Under the pieces are notes generated by a model, which did no database searches, was not told the origin of the DNA, and saw only the letters and a program-made list of their open reading frames with translations. The translations under genes and the position numbers were made by a program. From assembly GCF_025515305.1 (NCBI RefSeq), contig NZ_JAOPHT010000001.1, forward strand, positions 124,001-188,000: a stretch of 64,000 nucleotides of DNA, in the 5' to 3' direction. Position 1 is the first letter of the stretch; every line of letters starts with the position of its first letter. The stretch is from Roseicyclus sediminis (GTDB lineage Bacteria; Pseudomonadota; Alphaproteobacteria; Rhodobacterales; Rhodobacteraceae). Positions 45,245 through 53,980 of this stretch are shown here, piece by piece.

Positions 45245-46053
45245 GTGTCTCCCCTCAGGCGCGCCTTCAGCGACAGGAGGTCCGCCCAGGCCTTCGCCTT
45301 CTCCCCCGGTTGGCGCAGGAGGAAGGCGGGATGGAACATCGGCAGCGCGGGACGGCCGAGCACGTCTTCCCAGTTGCCGCGCATCCGCATGATGCCCTTG
45401 CGGCCAAGCAGGCCCACGCAGGCCCAGTTGCCCATCAGGACCAGCACCTCGGGATCGGCGAGTTCGACGTGACGCCGCACGAAGGGCTGGAGCATCGAGA
45501 TCTCTTCGGGCGTCGGATCGCGGTTCTGCGGCGGGCGCCAGGGCAGCATGTTGGTGATGTATAGGCCATGGGCCGGGTCCACGGCGGTTCGCGACAGGCC
45601 GATCGCGCCGAACATGGCGTCGAGCAGTTGCCCGGCGCGGCCGACGAATGGTTTGCCCTCCAGGTCCTCCTCCCGGCCCGGAGCCTCGCCGACGATCATG
45701 ACACGCGCCCGCGGGTCGCCATCGGCGAATACCAGATTGCGCGCGCCGTGCCGGAGGTCGCAGCCCTGGAACCCCGCCAGCGCCTCGCGCAGCGCTTCGA
45801 GCGTCCCGGCCCCCTCGGCCCGGCGTCTTGCATCGTCGATCGCGGCCAGCGCCGCCTGCCCTTCGTCCCTTTCGGCCGGTGCGGGTGTCGCGACCCGAGC
45901 GGCGGGCGCGGGAGGGGCGGCGGGCGACGGTTTGGCAGCGGCCTGCGGCAGCTCGAAGCGGTTCACAGGCGCGTCGAGAATGGCCTCGTCGGCGCCGAGT
46001 TCCACCTGCCAGGCGAGATGTGCCAGCGCGTCCTGCGACTCGGTTGCGTCCAT
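45241..46053 (-). CDS. Family 4 uracil-DNA glycosylase lacking most Fe-S cysteines
   Basis: This enzyme removes uracil from DNA in base-excision repair. The 270-residue protein carries the family 4 motifs GEAPGREEDLEGKPFVGRAGQLLD and HPAFLL, after an N-terminal alanine/proline-rich tail of about 70 residues. In Fe-S family 4 enzymes four cysteines bind a 4Fe-4S cluster; here they align with Phe95, Cys98, Trp172 (PWRPPQNR) and Leu188, so only Cys98 remains. It may therefore fold without a cluster. It overlaps moaB by four bases. Confidence 0.9.
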   Translation of the reverse strand: MDATESQDALAHLAWQVELGADEAILDAPVNRFELPQAAAKPSPAAPPAPAARVATPAPAERDEGQAALAAIDDARRRAEGAGTLEALREALAGFQGCDLRHGARNLVFADGDPRARVMIVGEAPGREEDLEGKPFVGRAGQLLDAMFGAIGLSRTAVDPAHGLYITNMLPWRPPQNRDPTPEEISMLQPFVRRHVELADPEVLVLMGNWACVGLLGRKGIMRMRGNWEDVLGRPALPMFHPAFLLRQPGEKAKAWADLLSLKARLRGDT

Positions 46054-46169
46054 GACGCGAAGCTAGGGCCCCGGTGCCTTGAGGGGAAGGGGCGGCGACG
46101 CGATGCGCCAGCCTTGCCGCCGCCGTTGCCGCCTGCCTATAAGCGAGCAGGCGGAAACGGGAAGTGGCC

Positions 46170-47135
46170 ATGACCTTCCGGCAGCAGCATCTTCTGGGCA
46201 TCGAGCCCCTGCACCCCGAGGAAATCCGCACGATCCTCGATCTTGCGGACCGTTATGCCGATGCCGAACGCGGCAGCAGGAAGCATGACCGCGTGCTCGA
46301 GGGGCTCACCCAGATCAACATGTTCTTCGAGGCCTCGACGCGAACTCAGGCGAGCTTTGAGATCGCGGGCAAACGGCTCGGGGCGGACGTGATGAACATG
46401 GCGATGCAGGCGTCGTCGATCAAAAAGGGCGAGACCCTGATCGACACCGCGATGACGCTGAACGCGATGCATCCCGACCTGATCGTCGTCCGCCATCCCC
46501 ATTCGGGCGCCGTGGACCTTCTGGCTCAGAAGGTGAACTGCGCGGTGCTGAACGCGGGCGACGGCCGGCACGAACACCCGACGCAGGCCCTTCTCGACGC
46601 CCTGACCATACGGCGCGAGAAGGGGCGGCTTCACCGCCTGACGATCGCCATCTGCGGCGACATCGCCCACAGCCGCGTGGCGCGTTCGAACATTCACCTG
46701 CTCGGCAAGCTGGAAAACCGGCTTCGCCTGATCGGGCCCGCGACCCTCATGCCCTCTGCTGCCGCCGACTGGGGCGTCGAGGTCTACGACGACATGGCAG
46801 AGGGGCTGAAGGACTGCGACGTGGTCATGATGCTTCGGCTGCAGAAGGAGCGGATGGACGGCGCTTTCATCCCGTCCGAGCGCGAGTACTACCACCGCTT
46901 CGGCCTCGATGCGGCGAAGCTGAGGGCGGCGAAGCCCGACGCCATCGTGATGCACCCGGGACCGATGAACCGCGGCGTGGAAATCGACGGGACGCTGGCC
47001 GACGACATCAATCGCTCGGTCATCCAGGAACAGGTGGAGATGGGCGTCGCCGTGCGCATGGCGGCGATGGACCTCCTGGCACGGAACCTTCGGGCGACAC
47101 GGGAGGCGGCGGCCGCGGGCGAGGTCTGGGCATGA
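46170..47135 (+). CDS. pyrB: Aspartate carbamoyltransferase catalytic subunit
   Basis: PyrB makes N-carbamoyl-L-aspartate in pyrimidine synthesis. The 321-residue protein has the carbamoyl-phosphate motif [13 protein letters not shown], the [12 protein letters not shown] loop, the aspartate-binding LRLQKERM segment and [13 protein letters not shown] near the C-terminus. The ATG at 46170 is preferred to a GTG two codons earlier, as GGGAAG stands five bases before it. It opens a six-gene operon with overlaps: the next ATG overlaps its stop by four bases. No pyrI follows; a pseudo-dihydroorotase further down may be its structural partner. Confidence 0.97.
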   Translation: MTFRQQHLLGIEPLHPEEIRTILDLADRYADAERGSRKHDRVLEGLTQINMFFEASTRTQASFEIAGKRLGADVMNMAMQASSIKKGETLIDTAMTLNAMHPDLIVVRHPHSGAVDLLAQKVNCAVLNAGDGRHEHPTQALLDALTIRREKGRLHRLTIAICGDIAHSRVARSNIHLLGKLENRLRLIGPATLMPSAAADWGVEVYDDMAEGLKDCDVVMMLRLQKERMDGAFIPSEREYYHRFGLDAAKLRAAKPDAIVMHPGPMNRGVEIDGTLADDINRSVIQEQVEMGVAVRMAAMDLLARNLRATREAAAAGEVWA

Positions 47136-47656
47136 CCGCGCCGCTGCTCCACGTCTTCGCCGTGAATGGCGAGAGCGATCTGCGCCATACGCACCTGACA
47201 CGCGCAATGGGCGAAGCGCCCGACCTGCCGCCACTGGCCGATTGGCTCGGTCTCGGCGCGCTCGACACCGACGAGGTCGAATTCTTTCCGCTGAAGGATC
47301 TCGGCGACATGCACCTGTCGGATTACCTGACGATGGCCTTCGTTCCCGAAACGGCCATCGCCCAGGACGTCCGGGCCCGGCTCGATGCGCTGGAGGGATC
47401 GGTCCTGCTGGTGCCGGAGGCCGCGATGGACGGCGCCCCCCGACCCGGCCCGAACCTGTCGGCGATCGCCACGCTCAGACTGGCGCAACCAGACCACGTG
47501 GCGGACCTTCCCCCCGCCGGGATCGCGCCGAGGCCGGCCGAGACCGCGCCACCGGAGGCCGCGTCATCCCGGCAGCGCGGCCCGATGTCCATGGTGGCGA
47601 TCATTGCCCTCGTCGTCGGCATCGTCCTGGTTCTCTACGTCCTCGTGGGGTTGTGA
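47132..47656 (+). CDS. Tail-anchored protein of unknown function in the pyr operon
   Basis: A 174-residue protein whose last 20 residues are one membrane helix ([21 protein letters not shown]), so it is likely tail-anchored with the N-terminal 145 residues in the cytoplasm. The cytoplasmic part is acidic and proline-rich ([31 protein letters not shown], and a [11 protein letters not shown] linker) with no recognised domain. It overlaps pyrB by four bases and the following gene by one (TGATG). Confidence 0.75.
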   Translation: MTAPLLHVFAVNGESDLRHTHLTRAMGEAPDLPPLADWLGLGALDTDEVEFFPLKDLGDMHLSDYLTMAFVPETAIAQDVRARLDALEGSVLLVPEAAMDGAPRPGPNLSAIATLRLAQPDHVADLPPAGIAPRPAETAPPEAASSRQRGPMSMVAIIALVVGIVLVLYVLVGL

Positions 47657-48111
47657 TGGACCCGACCTCGACCCAGACGCACTTCGCGCCGACCACCCCG
47701 CTGGAACCCGGCGAGCGCGTGATCGAGACGTTCCGGGGCGACCGGGCGACCTACTGGCGGGAACATGCGTGGCTCGCGGCCATCGCCATGGCCGCCGGCA
47801 TGGCGATCCTCTGGGCGATGGGGAACCCGCACGTCTGGACCGGCGCGGTCGGAGGCCTTCTCGCCATCGCGGTGCGCGCCCTCTACCTAGCCTCGGACGA
47901 GACGAGGATGTCTTGGCAGCTGACCGATGCGCGGCTCCTCGGACCGGGAACGCGGGCCATCGCGCTCGGCAACATCGCGGCCGTGCGCAGTCTGTTCTCG
48001 GCGGTGCAGGTCGTCACCGTCACCGGTGACAAGCACCTTCTGAAATACCAGCCTGACACCAAGGCCGTGATCGCCGCGATCGAACGCGCCCGAACCGGGG
48101 GCGGCCGATGA
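47656..48111 (+). CDS. Membrane protein with a PH-like (bPH) domain, copy 1
   Basis: A 151-residue protein: an N-terminal PGERVIETFRGDRATYWREHAW segment, a pair of membrane helices (about residues 37-80), and a C-terminal region like bacterial PH domains (TRMSWQLTDARLLGPGTRAIALGNIAAVRSLF, VVTVTGDKHLLKYQPD). The start is the ATG that overlaps the previous stop by one base. Its neighbour at 48108 has the same plan, so the two are probably paralogues. Confidence 0.75.
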   Translation: MDPTSTQTHFAPTTPLEPGERVIETFRGDRATYWREHAWLAAIAMAAGMAILWAMGNPHVWTGAVGGLLAIAVRALYLASDETRMSWQLTDARLLGPGTRAIALGNIAAVRSLFSAVQVVTVTGDKHLLKYQPDTKAVIAAIERARTGGGR

Positions 48112-48677
48112 CGCAAGGCGCAGGCTGGGACGGTATCCTGGAACCGGGCGAAAGCATCCTCTGGCAGGGTCAGCCCGAAAGCGGCATCGCCTGGGCCGAC
48201 GCGCTGACCCAGACGACGCCCATGGGCGTGATCTTCACCGCCTTCTCGCTGTTCTGGATGGCCACCGCGACGGGCATCACCGCCGGCGGGGGTTTTCCGT
48301 TTCCGTTCAGCATGTTCCCGCTGTTCGGACTGCCTTTCCTCGCTATCGGCCTCTACATGCTGGGCGGGCATGTCGTGATCGATGCCTACCTGCGCAGCGT
48401 GACGTGGTACACGCTGACCGACCGCACCGCCTTCATCGCGACCAGCGTCTTCGGCCAGAAGCGACTGGCGAGCTACCCGATCGCCGCGATGCCATTCCTC
48501 GTTCTCGAGGACGGCGCCCCCGGCAGCATCCTTTTCGCGGAACCGCCGCCCGGGCGGCGCCAGCGCACGCAGACCTCGCCCGGTCGCGTCGGCTTCCACC
48601 GGATCGCGAACGCGCGCGAGATCTACCGGCAGATGCGCGGATTGCGCGCCGGCATCGTTAGGACGGATACGGCATGA
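48108..48677 (+). CDS. Membrane protein with a PH-like (bPH) domain, copy 2
   Basis: A 189-residue protein with an N-terminal LEPGESILWQGQPESG segment (compare PGERVIETFRG in the preceding gene), two membrane helices (about residues 38-88), and a PH-like C-terminal part (VTWYTLTDRTAFIATSVFGQKRLASYPIAAMPFL). Proteins like this next to pyrB are sometimes labelled as aspartate carbamoyltransferase because of their position; nothing here supports that. It overlaps both neighbours by four bases (ATGA). Confidence 0.75.
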   Translation: MTQGAGWDGILEPGESILWQGQPESGIAWADALTQTTPMGVIFTAFSLFWMATATGITAGGGFPFPFSMFPLFGLPFLAIGLYMLGGHVVIDAYLRSVTWYTLTDRTAFIATSVFGQKRLASYPIAAMPFLVLEDGAPGSILFAEPPPGRRQRTQTSPGRVGFHRIANAREIYRQMRGLRAGIVRTDTA

Positions 48678-49954
48678 CCAACGCGCTTCTGCACAATGCC
48701 CGGCTGATCGACCCGGAGGCGGGGACCGAAGCCCTCGGCTGGCTCCGGATCGAGGGCGGAATGATCGCCGAGACGGGGACCGGACCTCGGCAGGGCGGGA
48801 TCGACTGCGGCGGTCTCTGCCTCGCACCGGGGATCGTCGACGTGGGCGTGAAGGTGGGCGAACCCGGCGAGCGCCACAAGGAGAGCCTGCGGACCGCGGG
48901 CCTTGCCGCCGCCGCGGGCGGGGTCACGACGATGATCGCGCGGCCCGATACGCTGACGCCGATCGACACGCCCGAGGTGCTGGAATACGTCACCCGCCGC
49001 GCGCGGGACGAGGCACGCGTCCGCGTCCGGCAGATGGCGGCGCTGACCCGGGGGCGCCAGGGCCAGGAGATGGCCGAGATCGGCTTTCTTCTGGATGCGG
49101 GCGCCGTGGCCTTCACCGATGGCGACGCGGTGACCGTCGACACGCGCGTCCTGTCGCGCTGCATGACCTATGCGCGCGGCCTTGGAGCCCTGATCCTCGG
49201 CCACCCGCAGGATCCGGGCCTGAGCCGGGGTGCCGCCGTGACGAGCGGGAAATTCGCCGCGCTCAAGGGTCTGCCCGCCGCCCCGCCGATGGCCGAGCGC
49301 ATGGGCCTCGAACGCGACCTCGCGCTCGTCGAGATGACGGGCGTCCGATACCATGCCGACCAGGTCTCGACCGCCGCCGCCCTGCCGGCGCTGCAACGTG
49401 CCAAGGCGGCCGGGCTGGATGTCACGGCGGGCGTGTCGATCCACCATCTGACGCTCAACGAACTCGACGTCGGTGACTTCCGCACCTTCTTCAAGCTCAA
49501 GCCGCCGCTGCGCTCCGAAGAGGATCGCCTCGCCATGGTCGAAGCCGTCGCCGACGGCACGATCGACGTGATCTGCTCCATGCACACGCCGCAGGACGAG
49601 GAATCGAAGCGCCTGCCCTTCGAAGCGGCGGCCAGCGGTGCGGTGGGGCTGGAGACGCTGCTTCCCGCCGCGCTGAGGCTGTGGCACGCGGGGGCGCTGA
49701 CACTGCCGCAGCTCTTTGCCGCGATGGCCCTGAACCCGGCGCGGCGGTTCGGACTGCCGGGCGGACGGCTTTCGGAAGGCGCGCCCGCCGACCTCGTGCT
49801 GTTCGACCCCGACACGCCCTTCCGCCTCGACCGGACGACCCTGCGGTCGAAATCCAAGAATACGCCCTTCGACGGCGCCCTGCTTCAAGGGCGCGTCGAG
49901 GGAACCTGGGTGGGCGGCGCGCGCGTCTATGACAGGAAGGACGAAACTGCATGA
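48674..49954 (+). CDS. Dihydroorotase homologue that has lost metal-binding residues (PyrC'/PyrX type)
   Basis: A 426-residue amidohydrolase-fold protein of the class I dihydroorotase family (LCLAPGIVDVGVKVGEPG, ILGHPQDPGL, RLPFEAAASGAVGLET, RRFGLPGGRLSEGAPADLVLFDP). The two histidines of the HxH metal motif are replaced by Gly58 and Lys60, and the catalytic aspartate of the TDHAPH motif is Met303 (SMHTPQ). His177 and His227 remain. It is therefore probably inactive and, like the PyrC' subunit of Pseudomonas ATCase, may serve as a structural partner of PyrB. An active dihydroorotase should be elsewhere. It overlaps plsY by four bases. Confidence 0.88.
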   Translation: MTNALLHNARLIDPEAGTEALGWLRIEGGMIAETGTGPRQGGIDCGGLCLAPGIVDVGVKVGEPGERHKESLRTAGLAAAAGGVTTMIARPDTLTPIDTPEVLEYVTRRARDEARVRVRQMAALTRGRQGQEMAEIGFLLDAGAVAFTDGDAVTVDTRVLSRCMTYARGLGALILGHPQDPGLSRGAAVTSGKFAALKGLPAAPPMAERMGLERDLALVEMTGVRYHADQVSTAAALPALQRAKAAGLDVTAGVSIHHLTLNELDVGDFRTFFKLKPPLRSEEDRLAMVEAVADGTIDVICSMHTPQDEESKRLPFEAAASGAVGLETLLPAALRLWHAGALTLPQLFAAMALNPARRFGLPGGRLSEGAPADLVLFDPDTPFRLDRTTLRSKSKNTPFDGALLQGRVEGTWVGGARVYDRKDETA

Positions 49955-50562
49955 TCCCGGTCGTCGAATCCGGCGCAGGTGCGCTCGCGCTCGTGGCGCT
50001 CGGTGCCTATCTGCTGGGCTCCGTGCCTTTCGGCATCGTCATGGCGCGGGTCTTCGGACTGGGCGATCTCAGGCAGATCGGCTCGGGCAATATCGGCGCG
50101 ACGAACGTGCTCAGGACGGGCAACAAGCTTGCCGCGTTCCTGACGCTGGTGCTCGACGCCGGCAAGGGCGGGATCGCGGTTCTGATCGCGCGCGCGCTGT
50201 TCGAGGAGGACGCGGCGCAGGTCGCAGGCCTTGCGGCATTCTTCGGGCACTGCTTCCCGGTCTTTCTGGGGTTCCGGGGCGGCAAGGGCGTGGCGACCTT
50301 CCTCGGCACACTCCTTGCGCTTTCTTGGCCGGCGGGGATCGCGGCCTGCCTCACATGGCTTCTCGTGGCCGCGATCACCCGCTATTCCTCGCTTGCGGCG
50401 CTGGTTGCGGCGGTCCTTTCGCCGGTCTGGGCCTACCTCCTCGGACGCCCGGAGGCGACCGTGCTCTGCGTGCTGCTCGCGGCGCTCATCCTCCTGAGGC
50501 ACCACGAGAACATCGCGCGGCTGAGGTCAGGCACGGAACCCCGGATCGGCCGCAAGACCTAG
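49951..50562 (+). CDS. plsY: Glycerol-3-phosphate acyltransferase PlsY
   Basis: PlsY transfers an acyl group from acyl-phosphate to glycerol 3-phosphate, the first step of phospholipid synthesis at the inner membrane. The 203-residue protein shows GSVPFGIVMAR, IGSGNIGATNVLRTG, LDAGKGGIAV, and FGHCFPVFLGFRGGKGVATFLG, which are the three conserved PlsY loops. It ends the pyr operon and overlaps the convergent 50559-50822 gene by four bases at the stops. Confidence 0.96.
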   Translation: MIPVVESGAGALALVALGAYLLGSVPFGIVMARVFGLGDLRQIGSGNIGATNVLRTGNKLAAFLTLVLDAGKGGIAVLIARALFEEDAAQVAGLAAFFGHCFPVFLGFRGGKGVATFLGTLLALSWPAGIAACLTWLLVAAITRYSSLAALVAAVLSPVWAYLLGRPEATVLCVLLAALILLRHHENIARLRSGTEPRIGRKT

Positions 50563-50822
50563 GGCTGCCGCTGGTCCATCGCGTCGGCCATGCGCTTGGT
50601 GTTCTGATAGATGCCGAGCCCGAGATAGAGCGCGCCACCGACGAATACGACATAGACGAGACCGCCGATCAGCACGGCGAGACCCGGAAGGATGCCGGTG
50701 GGCTGGTCGGGTGTGGCCGGGGCGAAGGCAACGAAACCCGCCGCGACGATGACGAACAGAAGCATAAGAACGATGATGACACCGACGAGCTTCTCGAAGG
50801 CGTTGATGAAGAAATCGCGCAT
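50559..50822 (-). CDS. Small two-helix membrane protein
   Basis: An 87-residue protein with two predicted membrane helices (about residues 10-33 and 45-68), between a basic/amphipathic MRDFFINAFEKLVG and a short polar tail (YQNTKRMADAMDQRQP). No family is recognised. Its stop codon overlaps the end of plsY on the other strand by four bases. The upstream GGGACAGCACCC gives a modest ribosome binding site. Confidence 0.7.
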   Translation of the reverse strand: MRDFFINAFEKLVGVIIVLMLLFVIVAAGFVAFAPATPDQPTGILPGLAVLIGGLVYVVFVGGALYLGLGIYQNTKRMADAMDQRQP

Positions 50823-51031
50823 GGGTGCTGTCCCTTTCCAAGCGGTTCACACGTGCGCCCGATTGAACGGGCCGACGCCGATCCGATCAACGGTGGATTT
50901 CCGGAAAACCGCGCAGGTCCGGCGCACATTCGAGGATTTCCCTCTCCCAGTCCCGCCGTTGCCACGGATTGGCCATACTCTGCGGCTTTTCTTCCCGCAT
51001 CGGGCAAACAGTGTACGGGGCGCGTATCGGC

Positions 51032-51724
51032 ATGGGTATGTTCAGGGCCGTCGGTTCGGTCTACGCCAACATGTTCAACTTCTCCGGCCGGGCACGGCGG
51101 GCGGAGTACTGGTGGTATGCGCTCTTCATCTTTCTCGCATCGCTCGTTTTCCAGGGGGTAGCGGCCTACTGGCTGTTCATGCAGCCCGAATTCGGGGCGG
51201 CGATGGGCAACCCGGCTGCGATGGAAACGCTCATCAAGCAGTACGAGGACCAGGTCTGGCGCTGGTCGGCCTATTTCTTCGCCGGCTATCTGTTCCTTTA
51301 CATGATCCCGCAGCTTGCCGTGACGGTCCGGCGCCTGCACGACACCGGTCGCAGCGGCTGGTGGATGTTCAAGCCGATCCTGCTCGCCCTCGTCGCCGGG
51401 ATCGGACTTGGCTTTCTCGCGGTCTTCGCGGGCGGCGGCGCACCCTCTCCCGCAATACTTCTGATGGTGTCGACGCTGCCAATGCTCGCGTCCATCTGGT
51501 TCCTTATCGTCCTTTGCCTGCCCGGAACCTACGGCAACAACCGTTTCGGGCCAGACCCGATCCCGAACAGGAAGCGGCCCGAGACGACCCACCCGGCGCT
51601 GGTGAAGGAAATGGACGAAGAACTGGGACGCCAGGTTGCCGATCGGCGCAAGGCCGAGTTCCAGGATTACTACCGCGCGCGCGTCTTGCCCGCGATCGAA
51701 CGCAACAAGGCGCGCCGCGTCTGA
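51032..51724 (+). CDS. DUF805 membrane protein
   Basis: A 230-residue inner-membrane protein of the DUF805 family, recognised by NMFNFSGRARRAEYWWYALFI, VRRLHDTGRSGWWMF and GTYGNNRFGPDP. It has four to five helices. The C-terminal 40 residues are a charged tail not usual in the family. ATGs at 51032 and 51038 are possible; the ribosome binding site is weak at both, and I use the first. It converges with gshA, whose stop is eight bases downstream. Confidence 0.85.
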   Translation: MGMFRAVGSVYANMFNFSGRARRAEYWWYALFIFLASLVFQGVAAYWLFMQPEFGAAMGNPAAMETLIKQYEDQVWRWSAYFFAGYLFLYMIPQLAVTVRRLHDTGRSGWWMFKPILLALVAGIGLGFLAVFAGGGAPSPAILLMVSTLPMLASIWFLIVLCLPGTYGNNRFGPDPIPNRKRPETTHPALVKEMDEELGRQVADRRKAEFQDYYRARVLPAIERNKARRV

Positions 51725-51731
51725 GTTTTCG

Positions 51732-53102
51732 TCAGTAGCTGTATTCCGCGTAGATCCGGCTCAGATCGCCCGCCCAGTCGGTCCTGTAGTGCTCGAGCAG
51801 TTCGTCGGCCGGAACCTTTCCGGTCTCGACGCTGTCCTTCAGCGCCGCGAGGAAATGCGTCTCGTCAGGAATGAGCCCACCGGCACCGGGGCGGGCGCGG
51901 GCCTTCAGACCCTCTTCGGCGATGGCCAGCACGTCACGGGCCAGCGCATGCATGTCGATCCGCCCGACCCGCGCATCGAGCGCATGGACCGAGGCCGCGA
52001 CGCGCAGCTCTTCGCGGGTCTCGGCGTCCCATCCCTTCACGAGATCCCACGCGGCATCGAGTGCGCCCTGGTCATAGGTCAGGCCGACCCAGAATGCCGG
52101 CAGCGCGCAGAGCCGCCGCCACGGCCCGCCATCGGCGCCGCGCATCTCGATGAACTTCTTGATCCGTGCCTCGGGGAAGATCGTGGTGAGGTGATCGGCC
52201 CAGTCGCTGAGGGTCGGCACCTCGCCCGGCAGCGCCGGCAACCGGCCCTTCAGGAAATCCCGGAACGACTGGCCGAGCGCGTCGATGTACCGGCCGTCGC
52301 GATAGACGAAATACATCGGCACATCGAGCGCGTAGTCGACGTAGCGCTGGAACCCCATCCCCTCCTCGAAGACGAAGGGCAACATGCCCGTCCGCGAAGC
52401 ATCGAGGTCGCGCCAGACGCGGCTGCGCCAGGACTTGTGACCGTTCGGCGCACCGTCGATGAAGGGCGAATTGGCGAAGAGCGCGGTCGCCACAGGCTGC
52501 AGCGCGAGCGCCACGCGCAGCTTCTTGACCATGTCCGCCTCGGACGAGAAGTCCAGGTTCACCTGCACGGTGCAGGTCCGGTACATCATCGTCTTCCCGA
52601 GCGTGCCGACCCTGTCCATGTAATCCGTCATCAGCCGGTAGCGCCCCTTGGGCATTACCGGCATGTCCTCGTGATGCCAGATCGGAGCGGCGCCAAGACC
52701 GATGAAGCCGACACCGATGCGGTCTGCGACCTCGCGCACCTCGCGCAGGTGCTCGTTCACCTCGTCGCAGGTCTGGTGGATCGTCTCCAGGGGCGCGCCA
52801 GACAGCTCCAGCTGTCCGCCGGGCTCGAGACTGACGTTCGCACCGTCCTTCTGAAGGCCGATGATGTTGTCGCCCTCGAAGATCGGGTCCCAGCCGAAGC
52901 GCTGCTGCAGGCCCTCCAGAACCGCCCGGATCGAGCGTGGGCCGTCATAGGGCAGCGGCCGCAGCGTATCGCGGCAATAGCCGAACTTCTCGTGCTCGGT
53001 GCCGATGCGCCAATCCTCGGGCGGCTTGCACCCGTCCGCGAGGTATTCCGCAAGCTGTTCGGGCCGCTCGATCGGGCCGCCGCCGGACTGGGGTATGGAC
53101 AT
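51732..53102 (-). CDS. gshA: Glutamate-cysteine ligase
   Basis: The enzyme joins glutamate and cysteine in the first step of glutathione synthesis. At 456 residues it is the plant-type/alphaproteobacterial class of GCL: RIGTEHEKFGYC and EGDNIIGLQKDGANVSLEPGGQLELSG near the N-terminus, TCTVQVNLDFSSEADM, and PEARIKKFIEMRGADGG. It is last of the rsmE-99 aa-177 aa-gshA run on the minus strand. The gap to the 177 aa gene is 52 bp. Confidence 0.95.
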   Translation of the reverse strand: MSIPQSGGGPIERPEQLAEYLADGCKPPEDWRIGTEHEKFGYCRDTLRPLPYDGPRSIRAVLEGLQQRFGWDPIFEGDNIIGLQKDGANVSLEPGGQLELSGAPLETIHQTCDEVNEHLREVREVADRIGVGFIGLGAAPIWHHEDMPVMPKGRYRLMTDYMDRVGTLGKTMMYRTCTVQVNLDFSSEADMVKKLRVALALQPVATALFANSPFIDGAPNGHKSWRSRVWRDLDASRTGMLPFVFEEGMGFQRYVDYALDVPMYFVYRDGRYIDALGQSFRDFLKGRLPALPGEVPTLSDWADHLTTIFPEARIKKFIEMRGADGGPWRRLCALPAFWVGLTYDQGALDAAWDLVKGWDAETREELRVAASVHALDARVGRIDMHALARDVLAIAEEGLKARARPGAGGLIPDETHFLAALKDSVETGKVPADELLEHYRTDWAGDLSRIYAEYSY

Positions 53103-53154
53103 GCCGCGCTCCGGCCTTTCTGGGTGTTCGGGGCGCAGAGGTGGCCCGCTGGCC

Positions 53155-53688
53155 CTACCGTGTCAAGTGTCCGATCCGCGCCCTGTCCTGTGCGCGGGTC
53201 CACAGACGGGTCGTGCCGGCCTGCGGCATGTCGCGTGCCGCCAGGATCGCCTGCGCCGAAAGACCGGGCAGCGCGGTGAACGCATCGAACAGCGCCTCGG
53301 CCCCGCGCGCCTCGACCGGGATCATGAGAAGTGCGCCGCTCTCGGCGAGAATCCAGGCGGCGCGCCCGTCCTCCAGCCGGCGGAGCGACAGGTGCTCCAG
53401 CTCGTCCAGCGCGATGGCACCGCCATGGGTCGGACCCATGTAGACGATACGGCGTTCGTCCACCTGCACGACGCCGGGTGCCTCCCCCGAAGCGGCGAAG
53501 CGGGCGCGCCGGATCGCTGGGATCAGCGCCATGGCACCCAGGCCCGCGAGCACCCAGCCGAAACCCTGCACGATCGGACCCGGCCGCGCCGCGATCCAGA
53601 GGCCCGCCGCGATCACGACGAGCGCGACCAGGGGTTCGCGCCAACGGCGAAGCATCGCCGCGACTTCGGGGCGCAGGAACTCAGCCAC
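53155..53688 (-). CDS. Small membrane protein, overlapping its upstream neighbour
   Basis: A 177-residue protein: two membrane helices (about residues 19-58; PLVALVVIAAGLWIA and GFGWVLAGLGAMALI) and a C-terminal beta-rich domain (VVQVDERRIVYMGPTHGGAIALDELEHLSLRRL) reminiscent of PH-like domains. The start is the GTG at 53688, preceded by GGAGG at seven bases, which lies eight bases inside the end of the previous gene. It is easy to miss because it does not begin with ATG. Confidence 0.65.
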   Translation of the reverse strand: MAEFLRPEVAAMLRRWREPLVALVVIAAGLWIAARPGPIVQGFGWVLAGLGAMALIPAIRRARFAASGEAPGVVQVDERRIVYMGPTHGGAIALDELEHLSLRRLEDGRAAWILAESGALLMIPVEARGAEALFDAFTALPGLSAQAILAARDMPQAGTTRLWTRAQDRARIGHLTR

Positions 53689-53980
53689 GCGCGCCCTCCG
53701 CGCGAGGGAAGGGCACCAGCGCCGAGGTCCCCGTCCGAGCCAGGCCGGGCACCTCGCAGACACGGACCCCGGCGGGGTGAAGGGCGACCGCGCGGCGGGC
53801 GGCCCCCCGGTTGCACCCGTCCGTATGCGTGAAGACCGCACTGGCCGGAACGATGTCGGAACGCCATGCCGTGAAGCCTGTCATGTCCAGCGGGGTCGCG
53901 CCATCGACGAGGGCAAGGGGGGTGTCATGGGCAAGGTCGAGCGCGATCGCCTGCCGGTCGCCGGCACCGACGCGTCTCAC
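53681..53980 (-). CDS. Small protein of unknown function between rsmE and the 177 aa gene
   Basis: A 99-residue protein without signal or membrane segment (ALDLAHDTPLALVDGATPLDM, TAWRSDIVPASAVF, a CNRGAARRAVALHP basic part and VCEVPGLARTGTSA). Its GTG start overlaps the stop of rsmE as GTGA, and its end overlaps the next gene by eight bases. The overlaps on both sides support it as real; I recognise no family. Confidence 0.6.
   Translation of the reverse strand: MRRVGAGDRQAIALDLAHDTPLALVDGATPLDMTGFTAWRSDIVPASAVFTHTDGCNRGAARRAVALHPAGVRVCEVPGLARTGTSALVPFPRAEGARG

Noticed and set aside
48108-48677. Second aspartate carbamoyltransferase subunit
   Set aside because: The protein has two membrane helices and a PH-like domain with none of the ATCase motifs; position beside pyrB is not evidence for that function.
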